64,000 bases of DNA from Hexactinellida sp. DTS-2022 (lineage: Eukaryota; Porifera; Hexactinellida). Each line of letters opens with the position of its first letter. Within the stretch, counting starts at the first letter, position 1. Below are positions 11,420 through 23,450 of this stretch, piece by piece. Where the stretch lies: the NCBI GenBank assembly GCA_028753945.1, contig JAPNXP010000013.1, forward strand, positions 3,224,001-3,288,000, written 5' to 3'. A model generated the notes under the pieces. It did no database searches. It had not been told where the DNA came from and worked only from the letters and a program-made list of their open reading frames with translations. The position numbers and the translations under genes were made by a program.

Positions 11420-12270
11420 CGATAATTTGATATATCACATGAGCATATTAGGAAGAATTTTTCCATAGCAACGATGGAATGTATCATGAATCAGTAAAAT
11501 TCCATTCTCCTATTGTATCCTTACCCAATCGAGTGACCCTCTCTTTCGACTCCTATCAACTAACTACCGGAGTATAATAATACACATACCAACCATGTAA
11601 AACGTGAATTGAAAAAATTATTCGAGATTCACCGTAATTCAGTGGCGGCGCCAGGGGGGGGCCAGGGGGGGCACATTTTTGAAAGATTCTTTGGAAAACA
11701 AATATTCTCAGATATTTTTAGCGAAATATGAACAATATTGAACATGAACAACAAGATTCATCAGAGTCTTCTAACATGAATGCCTAATCAATGTGAAGTG
11801 TTAAATGCAACAGTGGTATTTGGCTAAGGCGAGTATAATGGATTTGCTGGAGAAGGACACATGTGACATCATTGCATATTTCCACCAGTTTGAAATGTCA
11901 ACGGCTTGCGATTCTTGGAGTTTTGGGCAAACTGGGATTAGTTTTTTATACTTACTGGGAAAATATGTGGATTCTCGAGTCTCGACGGCAACTATGAATT
12001 CCTACGTTTTTTTTCCAAAAAGGTGTGCCCCCCCTGGGTTCAGGTTTGCCCATCTGGTGTCCCCCAAGTGGCGGCGCCCTGGCGCCGCCACTGCCGTGAT
12101 TTACTATAAATATCGATTAATTTTATCAAATCACGTTTTACAGGATCGGTTGTATATCATTATACTCAGGTAATTGAGCGGAGTCGAAAGAGGCGTCACT
12201 CGATTGGATAAGGACACAATAGGAGAATGGAATTTTTCACACATTCCTGATACATGGACATTGCAGAAGC
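11420..12270. mobile_element. Foldback element carrying a hAT-type MITE in its loop
   Basis: Sequence 11440-11630 (CCATTCTCCTATTGTATCC and following) matches the reverse complement of about 12100-12260 (GGACACAATAGGAGAATGG). The loop is occupied by the 454 bp MITE at 11640-12093. The foldback ends are not sharply defined and no target duplication was found. Confidence 0.65.
11640..12093. mobile_element. hAT-type MITE (454 bp)
   Basis: Ends CAGTGGCGGCGCCAGG and CTGGCGCCGCCACTG, with an 8 bp duplication carrying one change (CCGTAATT at 11632-11639, CCGTGATT at 12094-12101). A 122-codon frame at 11805-12173 runs out of the element through its right end and has no domain, so it is not called as a gene. 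Confidence 0.85.
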
Positions 12271-12279
12271 CATGGACTC

Positions 12280-13200
12280 AGAACTTAATAAATATTCTTG
12301 GTATAAATAGAACAAAATTACACTATATTTTAATCACCTAGGTCTATGGTTATTCGCGTGCTCATTACTGAATTTACTGTCAGTAGTTGTGAGATGAGTT
12401 AGTTTATTCAAGGTTACGAGATTTTTGTTTGTCTTTATTGGGATATCACTATGGCTATAGAATCGAAATTCTTAACTTTGTTGAGATAATGCAGTTTGAA
12501 GTTAAAAATGAATTTAAGTTAATCCCACCCAAAAAGATTTCATCAGTGGCATCACATCTTCTAGAAATTCAATTGAAATTTAACAAGAATTTTCTCACAA
12601 TACTTACATTTCGATAAAGGACAATCCGATACACGACTTTCGGCAAACCAAGATTTCGATACAAGTTGTAAGTTGTTTGTAAATATCGAGAAATGAATCG
12701 TTGTTGATCTTTCACAATTTTTAATATATAATCTGATTTTCATTCTTCTGATTAAAAAATGGTAATCATATAGGTGATAATATGATATAAAGATGATGTA
12801 GAGTGTAGACTGTCGTTAGATAAAAATAGTTTGATTAAGCAAATTTATTCGAAAACACGTCATGTCGATCTTTCCACAACAGCTTAGACTGCTCCAATCA
12901 ATTTTTGGTGGATTCAAGCTAGCCTAGTAGAAACCTTTTTTCATACATAAGACAAACAAAGATAGGGACATTATTCATTGGAAATGTGAACAGGAGTATT
13001 TGCAAAGCCATAATATTCACGAAAGATTCAAAATTGTTGGGAGATATTACGATCATATTTATGAAGCGGATGAGAATAAAATTAGCTACCATGAAACAAA
13101 AACACGAATAAAAGGCAGAAGTTACACAATATAGCACATAGAAAATTGCTGGAAACAGTCTCTGGTGGGTTCAAATGGCATAGCTGCAATATTACCCAAA
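12280..13200. other. Intergenic, nothing recognised
   Basis: AT-rich. A 72-codon hydrophobic minus-strand frame (12919-13137) shows no family signature and is flanked by stops. No repeats with ends were found. Confidence 0.4.
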
Positions 13201-13269
13201 CTTAACAGCTTGAACACACTATTCAACGTCAGCGTCAACGAGTTCATGCAGCCCTCGCATACCTCTCGA

Positions 13270-13830
13270 TCTACTTGAACTCGAGATTCCAATGGAATAC
13301 AGAACCACAGTAAAGGAGAGATACTCCTTTACGATTCTGGTATGATCCAGAAAGAATTCTAGTTCTGGGAAATGTAAAATGTTGATATTCAAGACAATTT
13401 TCAACATGGGTTAGCAACAGAACAGCTCCAACACTAATCCAGCAAGTGTATGTGATCCATGCACTGTGTGGTGGACCAAACCCTTTACTAGATGGCCATG
13501 TCTTCCTTACCCTATTCATCTTGTTACATACACAAAAAATGTGGAAGCAAATACATCCTATCTGTCCTCAACCCACCCTTTGCACATGTTGATGGACTAT
13601 GAGAAGGCTTCAATCAATAGTTTTCAGCAATTGTAGCCGAACACACAGGTGGTATTTCTTCCATCTAACTGAAAATGTCTGGAGGTAGCTACAAGGAGTT
13701 GGTTTACAAGCTGGATACAGTCAAGATGCAGAATTGGTAATTCACAGCGACTTAACTTGGCATTTGGTAAGGAATAGGTATCTGGATTAATTTTTACCGT
13801 ATATATTGTATTATTTGCGAACATTAGGAA
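13270..13830 (+). pseudogene. MULE-type transposase relic
   Basis: Across shifting plus-strand frames the order of motifs follows the MULE catalytic core: RDTPLRFWYDPERILVLGN, then VYVIHALCGGPNPLLDGHV, a DYEKA motif near 13594, and FFHLTENVWR followed by LQGVGLQAGYSQDAEL near 13655-13730. In MULE transposases the acidic DxE/A motif is followed by a G-C-x-F-H-x-x-Q helix; the spacing here fits. Several stops and frameshifts show the gene is dead. It abuts the end of the RAG1-like gene at 13951. It is on the opposite strand from that gene and from the TMEM14-like exons. Confidence 0.6.
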
Positions 13831-14025
13831 TCGATTGAGAAAATTGGACCTCTAAGTCTTGCGGTTTTGGAATTATGACGTAATCATAATTTCCCCAAAT
13901 TTAGAAAGCAAGAAAAAATTCACAATTCTTTGTAATTTTAAGCATAAAATTTATTTAACAATAAGAGAATGTACTAGACTATCTATAGATGACTCTATTG
14001 TGTTGTTTGAGTCGTATTTGCTACA

Positions 14026-14073
14026 ACACTTGGCAGACCTTCTAGTGTGACCCTCTTCGCCGCATCTCCAACA
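14026..14073 (-). other. Zinc-knuckle-like motif in RAG1-like C-terminal tail
   Basis: Cysteines and histidine are spaced C-x2-C-x4-H-x6-C (CWRCGEEGHTRRSAKC) about 20 codons before the stop. Several RAG1-like transposases have a cysteine/histidine-rich C-terminal tail. The other copy (48802-51074) lacks it and ends soon after FLRLIRE. Confidence 0.65.
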
Positions 14074-15333
14074 CCTCAATTTTGAGCGAAATCCTAATAA
14101 AACTGGATCACTTTCACAAGCTAGCCTAACAAAGATGTCAAAAATGTTATCTTAGAAGGATATCTTTCTTGCTAGATGCTTTGTATTTTTTTATTAATTT
14201 ATTACAAGCCTCTGAACCTTCTTCAGAGAAACATTTAAAACCATACCCAGAATTAACTTCCCTTAACAATTATTAGGAGTGTGCCAATAATTTGTGCAAG
14301 TTTTCCCATGGAAATGATTAAGGATTAAGAGATAGGTACCTTTACAAATTTTTCCAAGTTCATTGGTATTGATCTTTCTACCACTGTTGAAGATTCTCAG
14401 AATTGCAGATAATTGTGTATGAAGTTTTGAGAGTGCTTCTTTGTGCTGTTGTTCAACTAATGAAGATACACACTCAATGAACTGGGACTCGCTAGAAAAA
14501 GCTTTTCGTGCAATGCTACCAGTAGACGTCGTTCCACATGAAGGATCCGGTTGATCTATTTTTAATCCGATCCTTTCAAGTACCACGTTGCGCACAGAGT
14601 GCATCGATTAGTGGGTAGCTGGGGATGTAGGCGCCCATTTTAATTTACCACTGTTCAAATGGTATACTACTAAATTAAACCATCTGAAAATACATGTACA
14701 CATGTACATGTATTTTATAAGAGTGTAGCGGAGAAGCCGGTGTGATATTGATGGTTGAAACAGGTTCGTGAGTTAAATTGATCGATTGGATGGAAGAGAA
14801 AAAATGATTCGATATCATCCAGTTCTCTAAACATTTCTATCGCTTCAGAAATTGCCTGTTAATGGGGAATCTTTGCAGTATAAACTGTGGCTCCTTAAGT
14901 TCTTTGTGAGTTGCTGTGTATAGTGCTGTGCATAGCAACAGCTTGCTCCCCCTGCCCCTGAAATTATTGCAGTCATTTTCCCATCGAACATTGATCTAGT
15001 AAATCTACAGCTACATGACCTATTCCAGGTAATCAAATCCTTCACTCTTCAATTTGTCAGTGTCAGGGCATACATTCTATACATAAGGCAATGATACGCA
15101 CTCAAATTTCTGGAACAGGGATTAATTAGTATAGTCAACCGTGACCTACGTAATAAAAGGCCTGATCACCAACTATATATTTCTGGACCATGGATTAATG
15201 GAAGGCGATTTTCTTAACCAACCATAATTTTAAGAATTGAAATATACATGATAACTATTATCCCCATTTATCTAAGCCAATGTTTCAACACTATTTAGAT
15301 ATATTTCTCTACGTTAAAGTATCTTTATTAGTA

Positions 15334-16006
15334 CAGTCGAAACCGGTGTATTCTAACTCGGTTTATTCTAACTTATCGGTTTTTCTAACAATTAGTAATG
15401 CAATCTTTTGTAAGAAATTCCAACTATACTGTATTTTTCATCGGTTTTTTCTAACTATCGGTCAGGGTTGTATCAACACATTTTGAGTTGGCAGAATCAA
15501 CTCATTTTCTTGAATGAGTTGAATGAGTTGGTGACAGCAAAATGAATGAGTTGAATGAGTTGGTAACAAAAAAATGAATGAGTTGAATGAGTTGGTAGAC
15601 AAAAAATGAGTTGATACAACCCTACTTCCGACCATGGCCAGACAACTTTCACTTTGTCGTAACATTAATGCGTAGGGAGATCCAAATTTGGCCGGATCAC
15701 TTTTGAGAGCCGACCGACGCAGCTGTAAATGTATTATTAAACTGAAGATTTAAGATATACGTTAGTTACAATTAGTTTAATAAAAAATGAGTTGGCAGAA
15801 TCAACTCATTTTCTTGAATGAGTTGAATGAGTTGGTAACAGCAAAATGAATGAGTTGAATGAGTTGGTGAAGGAAATTTGAATGAGTTGGTAGACAAAAA
15901 ATGAGTTGTTTTGCCAACTCAAAATGAGTTGATACAACCCTGCTATCGGTTTTTTCTTACTATTTTTATCTGAAAAGAAATGGTTAGAAAAAACCGGTTA
16001 GAACTG
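15334..16006. mobile_element. pogo/Tigger-like MITE with nested hAT-type MITE
   Basis: Ends TA-CAGTCGAAACCGGTGTATTC and TTAGAACTG-TA, with repeated TTCTAAC/GTTAGAA motifs inside. The TA dinucleotide flanks both ends. The element lies upstream of the THAP ATG of the P transposon and is interrupted by 15463-15942. Confidence 0.75.
15463..15942. mobile_element. hAT-type MITE, CAGGGTTGTATCAAC family, copy 2 (480 bp)
   Basis: Exact ends CAGGGTTGTATCAAC / GTTGATACAACCCTG and exact duplication CTATCGGT at 15455-15462 and 15943-15950. The structure is the same as copy 1 at 3502-3972 and the two are nearly identical in sequence, indicating recent spread. Confidence 0.93.
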
Positions 16007-16083
16007 TACATAAACTTCATCATGTACCTTATTCAACCTCCTATTTATGTTAGCAAACTTTTTATTATTAATTATTAGCACGA

Positions 16084-18900
16084 ATGCCGAATAAATGCTC
16101 AGCACCTAAGTGCAGGAGTAATTACGCTGGCGAGCAACCTACACCTGTGTTCAAGATGCCAGATGCCCCCCCCCCCGAGATCGTTGCTCTATGGAAAGCG
16201 TTTCTTCACAGAGAACATATCGAAGACATTAAAAAGATCTACGTCTGTCTGAAACACTTCCACGATGAAGATGTTGAAACACACTTTCTATCCCCCAACC
16301 AGACGGAACTAGGCTGGAGGTTAAGCGTAGTGTTCCTAGACTTCATAAAGATGCTATCCCAAGAATTCTACCTGGTTGTCCGAGTTATCTTTCTAACTTA
16401 ACCCAGAAACAAAATTGTTTGGATCGTTGTACTAAAGAGCGAGACCAGTTGGATGCTGCGATAAAACAAAGCTTGGAACAACAGAAGGTAGAAGAAGGAA
16501 AATTAAAATGAGCTACGCTATGTGAGTTAAAGTCTAAAGTTCATAGTTTGACCCTTCCACAGGATTGGCTAATCTGGTTACGTGGTGTTAACCAACTACA
16601 TTTTCTTAAGCTATCTACGTCGCATGAAAATGGTGCCCATTTTATTGAGTGTTCACTCACGATAGACGAATCTTTTAAGTACTAAAGGTTTTTACAACAG
16701 TAAACGAATTCCCGTTTCGATAAACCAGATTCGAGACCTTAGAGATATTGAAATCTTATTGAGAGAACTATCTCATAATAGTCTTAGTAATAAAATCTCA
16801 GATAATGTTTCTAATAATCAGGGATCGAAACAGCCAAGCTGTTAACAGCCACTGGCTGTTAACAGCTATTGAAAATCGAAGCTGTTAACAGCTAGATGCT
16901 GACCAATGCAATAATTGAAATATTATTATATAATCATTTAGTTTCAAATTTCACTGTTATGTAAATACGATATACAATTCGAATTTAAACATTTTTGAGT
17001 ATAACTTTCTTTGCTTGTCCCTTTTCCTTAATTTTTACTGATATAATTATTGAATTTGAACAGCTTGAATTGGCTGTTAACAGCTCTCATTAGCTCTTAA
17101 CAGCTTAAAGGCGACTTAAATTCGTTAAGGAATTGGGGACGAATTCTTAGCTGTTAACAGCGCTGTTAAGAGCAAATAGTTAGCTGTTAAGAGCAAACAG
17201 CCAAAATGGCTGTTAACAGCAGATTCACCACCCCTGCTAATAATACTTTAAAACTTGTAAGTGATGCCACCGAGGTCTTAAATCTCGCGATTGATGAAAT
17301 ATCCAAGTCAGAACTTGAATCTCACAACGAAAACAACAAGTTACCTGCTATCCAGTTCATACATTGTCAATTAACAAATCTTCTATGTAAAAGAATCATC
17401 GTAGCTATAATATTGGAACTATAATAATTGCACTAAAATGTAAACTTATCTCTCCAGCCTGCTATCAATATCTACAATCTCTTGATTCTCTCTCGCTTCC
17501 TCACTATTCAACCCTCAAGCGTTTATATTCAAAATTTGGCTTTGATTGTGAATATAGTTCATTTTTGGAAAGAGCTACATCTCATTTTAACCAGAGAGAA
17601 CGAAACGTGATACTACAGATGGATGAAATACATGTTAAATCTGAGTTAGCATACAAAGGAGGAAAAGAGTTCGGTTCGTCTCACAATACTATAGAACCTG
17701 CAAAAACAATTTTTGCATTTATGGTTTCCAGTTTATCTAAGAAGTGGTCCACTATTGCACCACACATTGTCGATCCTAATCGTCCGTTATTCTTAATATT
17801 TGATTTCGTACACATCATTAAATCTATTCGAAATAACTGGATCAATCAGAAAGATTCCTGCAGGAGCTTTACATATCCAAACTTCGAAGATTTTTCGACT
17901 AATTACACTGCTTCATTTGAAAACATTAGAACTCTTTATAAGGCTGATCAACATTCTATAGCAAAATTGGCTCCTCGCTTAACAGCCAAAGCATGCTGGC
18001 CTTCTAACTTGGAGCGTCAGAATGTTAACTTAGCGTTAAAAGTTTTTGATGATTCTACTCACTCGGCGCTCAGGCTTCAATATCTTTCATTTCCTAATCT
18101 CCATACCTATCATCACACAGCTGTTTTAATTCGAGTTGTTTGTGATATATGGAAGATGTTCAATATTAACACTCCATCTAAATCAATTCGATTAAACGAT
18201 CAACTTTGTAAACCATTCGTAGAAAACGATCCAAGGTTCTGCTATCTATCACAAGTTGTTGATTGGCTCGAAAAATGGGAAAAATTACCTGGTAAAGCTG
18301 GGAAACTTACTTCTCAGACTTTTAAAAGCTTTCGCCACTCTACTTTAGCACTACCTTCAATAGTTAACCATCTTACTCAAAACTGTAACTTTTCGTTTGT
18401 TCTCACATCTTTCCTACAGAATGATCCTCTTGAGCACCACTTTGGAATATACCGAATGATGTCCGGTGCTCAATATCATATTAGCTTCTGTCAAATCCTC
18501 GAGAGTGAACGACGTTTAAAGTTGTCAAATATCCTAAAAATATTTTCAAGTGGTGGTTGAGAAAAAGATTGTTCTATCAAAGAATTTATTGACTCTTTTA
18601 TAGCATTGACAGAATCTCAGCCTGCTAGTCATTTTCAAATTGAACATTTCCTACCCGCTGTGCAGAATTTATCCCTCGTTAATGTTCCGACTCAAACTCT
18701 TCAGGCACTCGCGTTTATAGCTGGGTATACTGTTTATAGTTATTTTAAAATTCAAACCGTTGTCAATCTTGCTTATCTTTCCTGACAGAGGATAAAGAGA
18801 TGGAAATCGAGACATCAGAATCAATTTACAAGCTGCTGCAAATTATGGATCGTGGTGCACTGAAATGGCCATCTGGATTTGTAGTTAATGAATAGTTTGC
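16084..18900 (+). pseudogene. THAP-domain P-element transposase, interrupted
   Basis: The gene starts MPNKCSAPKCRSNYAG at 16084; C-x4-C and a later VCLKHF give the C2CH zinc set of a THAP DNA-binding domain (residues 1 to about 75). A glutamine/lysine-rich, probably coiled segment follows (16399-16510). Next is WLRGVNQLHFLK (16575-16610), then a MITE (16819-17236), then the catalytic part: QMDEIHVKSELAYKGG (first Asp, about 17617), FIFDFVHIIKSIRNNW (about 17790-17840) and DPLEHHFGIYRMMSG (Glu, about 18425). C-terminal IAGYTVYSYFK (18717 on) and DRGALKWPSGFVVNE follow. This order matches THAP9/P transposases, which bind element ends and cut and paste DNA. Frameshifts near 16400, 17430-17565 and 18560, plus stops, make this copy inactive. 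Confidence 0.85.
16819..17236. mobile_element. hAT-type MITE with GCTGTTAACAGC array (418 bp)
   Basis: Ends CAGGGATCGAA and TTCACCACCCCTG; exact duplication CTAATAAT at 16811-16818 and 17237-17244. Several copies of the palindrome GCTGTTAACAGC (and GCTGTTAAGAGC) are clustered at 16835-16900 and 17085-17220. It splits the P transposase gene. A related element is at 56250-56873. Confidence 0.9.
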
Positions 18901-19914
18901 TTGTGGCGAATTTTCACATCACTCGAACAACAGCCCCAACTTTTCAAAGATCTCATTAGAGGACCTTCTAGACAACTTATTGTGAACTTAACATTGAGAG
19001 TGATAGAAGACGAAGACAGCGTTTGCTGGAGGAATTGTTGCCTGAATTGTCATATTATTGGTTGGGATATATTAAATAAATTACTCACTGCTGCTGCAAA
19101 TTGTTTTCTCTCGAACAAAATAAAGAACTTGAATGCTGTGAATAAGAGGCAGGTTGAGCATTCTCGTAAATTGAAGAAGTTTAAAAGTATGTGATTAATT
19201 AGTAATGCTAACTATTGATAGTTCATCTCTCATCATAATTCACTTAATATTGGAGCTCTTTAGTATTAATTCTAATTTATGTCATCTCTATTTGTTTCAT
19301 TTAATTATACCTCTATTTCAATCAGAATAAAATATTAAGAAGAGTTTTAACTAAGTCAATTGGTAGTTTGAATTGTTAGGAACAATGGCCTTCCATTAAT
19401 CCATGGTCCAGAAATATATAGTTGATGATCAGGCCTTTTATTACGTAGGTCACGAGTCAACTAAATAGATGCAATTCAATTATTCTTCGAAATAAGTAAT
19501 CCAGGGTGCTTCTACTTATGTAATTGTTTTTTATAAAGGTAGTCATGTACAAGACGCATATTTTTGAGGTGCCACTTGGGCGAAATGACGTCACTGTATT
19601 GTCTAATAGTCCAAATTTGCCAGAACTTTGAACGCATGTAAAATGTTCAATTTCGCTTTTTAAAACAAATCGCTGTGACTAACCCATCTAGGAGTCATTT
19701 TAAATAAAATATCTTAGAATCAATTATGTAATGTTGACACATTCCTCTGTTGCTATGGAAATGTGTTTTCAATGCTTGAGTTCATATCTCGAGAAGAAAT
19801 ATAGTTACAGCTTAGTCAATGGTTCCAATTGATTACCCGTCCTCAACTTCCTATTCAATGATAATACATTTCGATGCTCCATCTCCAACCAATTTGGCGC
19901 AAAATCTGTATATA

Positions 19915-20974
19915 GTAGGGTCAAAAATGAAGGTTCCGTGACCAACCTCTGGCTAGTTAAGTTTTATGCCTGATTCTGATACTTTAGGATATAACTCGCG
20001 ATTTAAGCTCCCATGCCGCTCTGGAAAGTTTGGGCAAACTTTTTTATAGCGACAAATTCAAAGGGCTTCCGGCAATCATTTTGAAAAATTAAGGCCCCTC
20101 TCTGAACATTTCATAAATTGAGATTAGAGTATTTTTGAACAGTATGCAATTAGTAGTAGCTGCACTGAAAATTTCAACTCAATCGGGACTATACTTTTAA
20201 TGTAATAACCTTTTGAAGATTCTTACGTCATTTGTCACCATGGGAGGTCCCTTCTTTAAACTATTTCTTAAGGGATTTGAGGCATATCTCATCCTATATA
20301 CATGCAATAACCTTTTAACTCGCTATGTAGTATGTCTCCATGTAAATCTCGGTAATAGACCTAAATTTACCACTTTGACTATACAAAAATTAAAAAATCC
20401 AGTCATTTGACGTCAAAATTGTGATAATTATATATATAAAGTGGCCGAATAAAACGATTATGGGTCAATTTTTTTTGCTTCGTCACCCCCATGTGAGATC
20501 TCCAGAAGAGTCAAAGTGGTAAATTTAGGTCTATTACCGAGATTTACATGGAGACATACTACATAGCGAGTTAAAAGGTTATTGCATGTATATAGGATGA
20601 GATATGCCTCAAATCCCTTAAAAAATAGTTTAAAGAAGGGACCTCCCAAGGTGACAAATGACGTAAGAATCTTCAAAAGGTAATTACATTAAAAGTATAG
20701 TCCCGATTGAGTTGAAATTTTCAGTGCAGCTACTACTTATTGCATACTGTCCAAAAATACTCTAATCTCAATTTATGAAATGTTCAGAGAGGGGCCTTAA
20801 TTTTTCAAAATGATTGCCGGAGGCCCTTTGAATTTGTCGCTATAAAAAAGTTTGCCCAAACTTTCCAGAGCGGCATGGGAGCTTAAATCGCGAGATATAT
20901 CCTAAAGTATCAGAATCAGGCATAAAACTTAACTAGCCAGAGGTTGGTCACGGAACCTTCATTTTTGACCCTAC
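19915..20974. mobile_element. TA-flanked foldback, non-autonomous partner of the 43089-46210 transposon (1060 bp)
   Basis: The whole element is a long, nearly perfect hairpin: 19915-20400 pairs with 20500-20974. Ends are GTAGGGTCAAAAATGAAGGT and its inverse, flanked by TA. The outer 180-300 bp match both ends of the transposon at 43089-46210 (GTGGGT-CAAAAATTAAGAT..., the block GCCTGATTCTGATACTTT, and AAAGTTTGGGCAAAC), so its mobilising protein is plausibly the one encoded there. The 65-72-codon frames over it follow the hairpin arms and are not genes. Confidence 0.88.
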
Positions 20975-21986
20975 TAATAAGCGTTTGAATGTATATTACA
21001 ATTATCACAATTCTCAGAAAATTATTTGGAGATAGAGCATCGAAATGTATTATCATTGAATAGGAAGTTGAGGACGGGTAATCAATTGGATCCATTGACT
21101 AAGCTGTAACTATAATTCTTCTCGAGATATGAACTCAAGCATTGAAATCACGTTTCCATAGCAACAGAGGAATGTGTCAACATTACATAAATGATTCTGA
21201 GATATTTTATGTTTTAAAATTACTCCTAGATGGGTTAGTCACAGCGATTTGTTTTAAAAAGCGAAATTGAACATTTTACATGCGTTCAAAGTTCTGGCAT
21301 ATTTGGACTATTAGACAATACAGTGACGTCATTTCGCCCAAGTGGCACCTCAAAAATATGCGTCTTGTACATGACTACATTTATAAAGAACAATTACATA
21401 AGTAGAAGCACCCTGGATTACATATTTCGAAGAATAATTGAATTGCATCTATTTAGTTGACTATACTAATTAATCCCTGTTCCAGAAATTTGAGTGCGTA
21501 TCATTGCCTTATGTATAGAATGCTATGGTCAGGGTTTATTATGTCAGTCATAAATTGTCTCATATTTGACTTGTTTTCTTTAGCAGCGCACAAAAAATTG
21601 GCCGTTGACAAAATGGAGAGTTAGGGGTAGTATTTTCCAGAGTTCGTTTCCACTTGAAGACTTGATGGAAATGGATTTGAAGCAAAAAAATATCAATGAC
21701 TTGGTGGAAGTATTTGTATTTTGTTGGTTGTAGTCTTGTAGATAGTATGACTTCCTGATCCATCTAAACCATCCACAATTTGGTAAATAAGCGGGAAATC
21801 CTCTACTAATGGACGAGATATTGTAGAAAGGATTCTACTAAAGGTATGCTCTACATATTGGGCGTAGGATACACATGCATCAATCGGTTCTAAAACATTA
21901 GGACACAGCCTTATTGAAGAACGTAAATGATACTGTTTCTCCTATCGACAAGCTTCTGGCAAGCAGGAAATTGAATATAACTAGAT

Positions 21987-23450
21987 CAGTGGTTCCCAAC
22001 CTGGGGTGCATGAACCCCTTGGGGGTGAACCACAGTGGGCATTTTCAGGTGTGTAAGTGGAAATAGGAAAAACTATGCTAGATAGAATCTAATGAAGTAT
22101 AATTGACATATAGGTTATCGGTAGCTGCAAACTGAATGGCAATATCAAAATTGATATATGTAGTCTCCTAAACGCAGTTTTAGACGATTAATGATAAATC
22201 AGTCATAAATTATATTTTAGGTTTGTTAACAAAAATTTATTGTTCAACCATGATTATTGATTATAATTCTTGAACCTGATATAATTTTTCAAAAATAGTT
22301 AAAATCTTAATATATTATGTTTAAAAGTCATTAGATGACCCCAGTCGCGCTCTTTCGCGCATCTAGAATACTTTTTAAATTGAAGGTATCATCATAATCT
22401 TTCATTTAAAATGTAATAACAAATTGCTCATGATTGCTCTCAAAAGTTCTTGAACAATATTGGAAATTAGTAAATGCGTCCGAATCACCAAATTCTGGTC
22501 GGAATGTAGTATAATTTTAGAATATAAGAAGTTAAAATGCATTCATGTACATTGATTTCAGACAATGCCAATTACAATGATAAAGCTAACTTGAATATTT
22601 CATCAACATAATATAATTTGTTGCATTTTGTACGACTTTGACACTGCAATTCTGAAACCACAAAAATTGCTTTTTTTAGAATTGTTGTAACATGATGATC
22701 TCATTACACATAACTCTTGACCTCGAATGTTTCTCAGCACAATAAATTGGATTTTTAGGTTTTCATGTATACTGAAAACGATGTCAATAATATCGAGTCA
22801 ATCTGACTCTGAGGCGCTCGAAAAATGCTCTATTTCCACTTGTTTGCCCACTGTGGCATGCATGCATGCATGCACGGGACACATCTCGGGGGTGCACGGG
22901 ACAGAAGTGGAGTTAATATTGAGCATTTGAAAATAAAGTTTATAAATATAGCTATAATCTACAGGTTAAATTCAGACTATATTGATTTATTACTATTGTG
23001 TTCTGTAAGTTACCCGACGCTTTTTCAAAGAGGGCTTGGTCCGTACTAGTCCATTCACCACAACCTACCTTTGGGCATTTCCCCCTCCCCCCCACCCCAA
23101 TATCGGTGCACCTCACAATTTTATCCTCCCTAAAATCAGCAAAATATTGTTGTAACAAATTGTTAGTAATACTCAATGATATTCGAAAATCCTCTTCACC
23201 CCAGAGATTTTTTCTCGCTCGCTGCGCTCGCTCGTCTATAAACCCATGTATACCTAGATTAACCTTGTGATATTATTAGATACTGACGCTTTTCATCCTA
23301 ATGAGACCATATGATGTTCACCCCCCATCCTGTTTATATAATTGATTCCCTTCTCAATAGAATCCTTCAGACTTAGGTATGTCCTAGGGGTGCACCACCA
23401 AATTTTCGGGTATCAGGGGGTTCACGAGTTAAAAAGGTTGGGAACCACTG
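21987..23450. mobile_element. hAT-type non-autonomous element (1464 bp) in the RAG1-like gene
   Basis: Ends CAGTGGTTCCCAACCTGGGG and AGGTTGGGAACCACTG; exact duplication AACTAGAT at 21979-21986 and 23451-23458. No transposase is visible. Its left interior (about 22085-22240) resembles, in inverse orientation, about 28210-28420 of the CACAGTG MITE. It also contains a (GCAT)n run at 22857-22875 and a poly-C/GC block near 23080-23100. Confidence 0.88.
22857..22875. repeat. (GCAT)n microsatellite
   Basis: Four to five GCAT units in a row, inside the hAT-type element. Confidence 0.9.

Larger units (their letters stand above)
15140..19454 (+). mobile_element. THAP/P-element transposon (4315 bp with inserts)
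   Basis: Terminal inverted repeats of at least 70 bp: left CGTGACCTACGTAATAAAAG, right its inverse ending GGTCACG. The 7 bp AGTCAAC is repeated at 15133-15139 and 19455-19461. The opposite arm of the host foldback (about 21434-21480, inverse) holds the same flanks with AGTCAAC once, an empty site that proves the boundaries. It contains a THAP and transposase gene (16084-18900), a pogo-like MITE (15334-16006) and a hAT-type MITE (16819-17236). Confidence 0.9.
15062..21541. mobile_element. P-like foldback element, 7 bp target duplication, with two nested transposons
   Basis: The arms 15068-15139 plus 19455-19912 match the reverse complement of 20977-21530. TGTCAGT is repeated at 15055-15061 and 21542-21548. 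Removing the element and one copy leaves the minus-strand RAG1-like frame open (RQFMTDKLKSEGF), which independently fixes the boundaries. The outermost 10-15 bp of the two ends differ. The loop holds the TA-flanked foldback 19915-20974, and the left arm holds the P element 15140-19454. The 7 bp duplication equals that of the P element and of the foldback at 60142. The interior has no ORF of its own. Confidence 0.8.

Noticed and set aside
11805..12173. 122-codon plus-strand frame
   Set aside because: Lies in a MITE and reads through its terminal repeat; no domain and not conserved in sister elements.
12919..13137. Hydrophobic 72-codon frame as part of a membrane receptor
   Set aside because: No recognisable family motif, no splice sites joining it to other exons.
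13462..13468. CACTGTG considered as the missing end of RAG1-like copy 1
   Set aside because: It falls inside the MULE-like coding frame, and neighbouring bases do not match the MITE's right end (TTTTAAGCCACTGTG).
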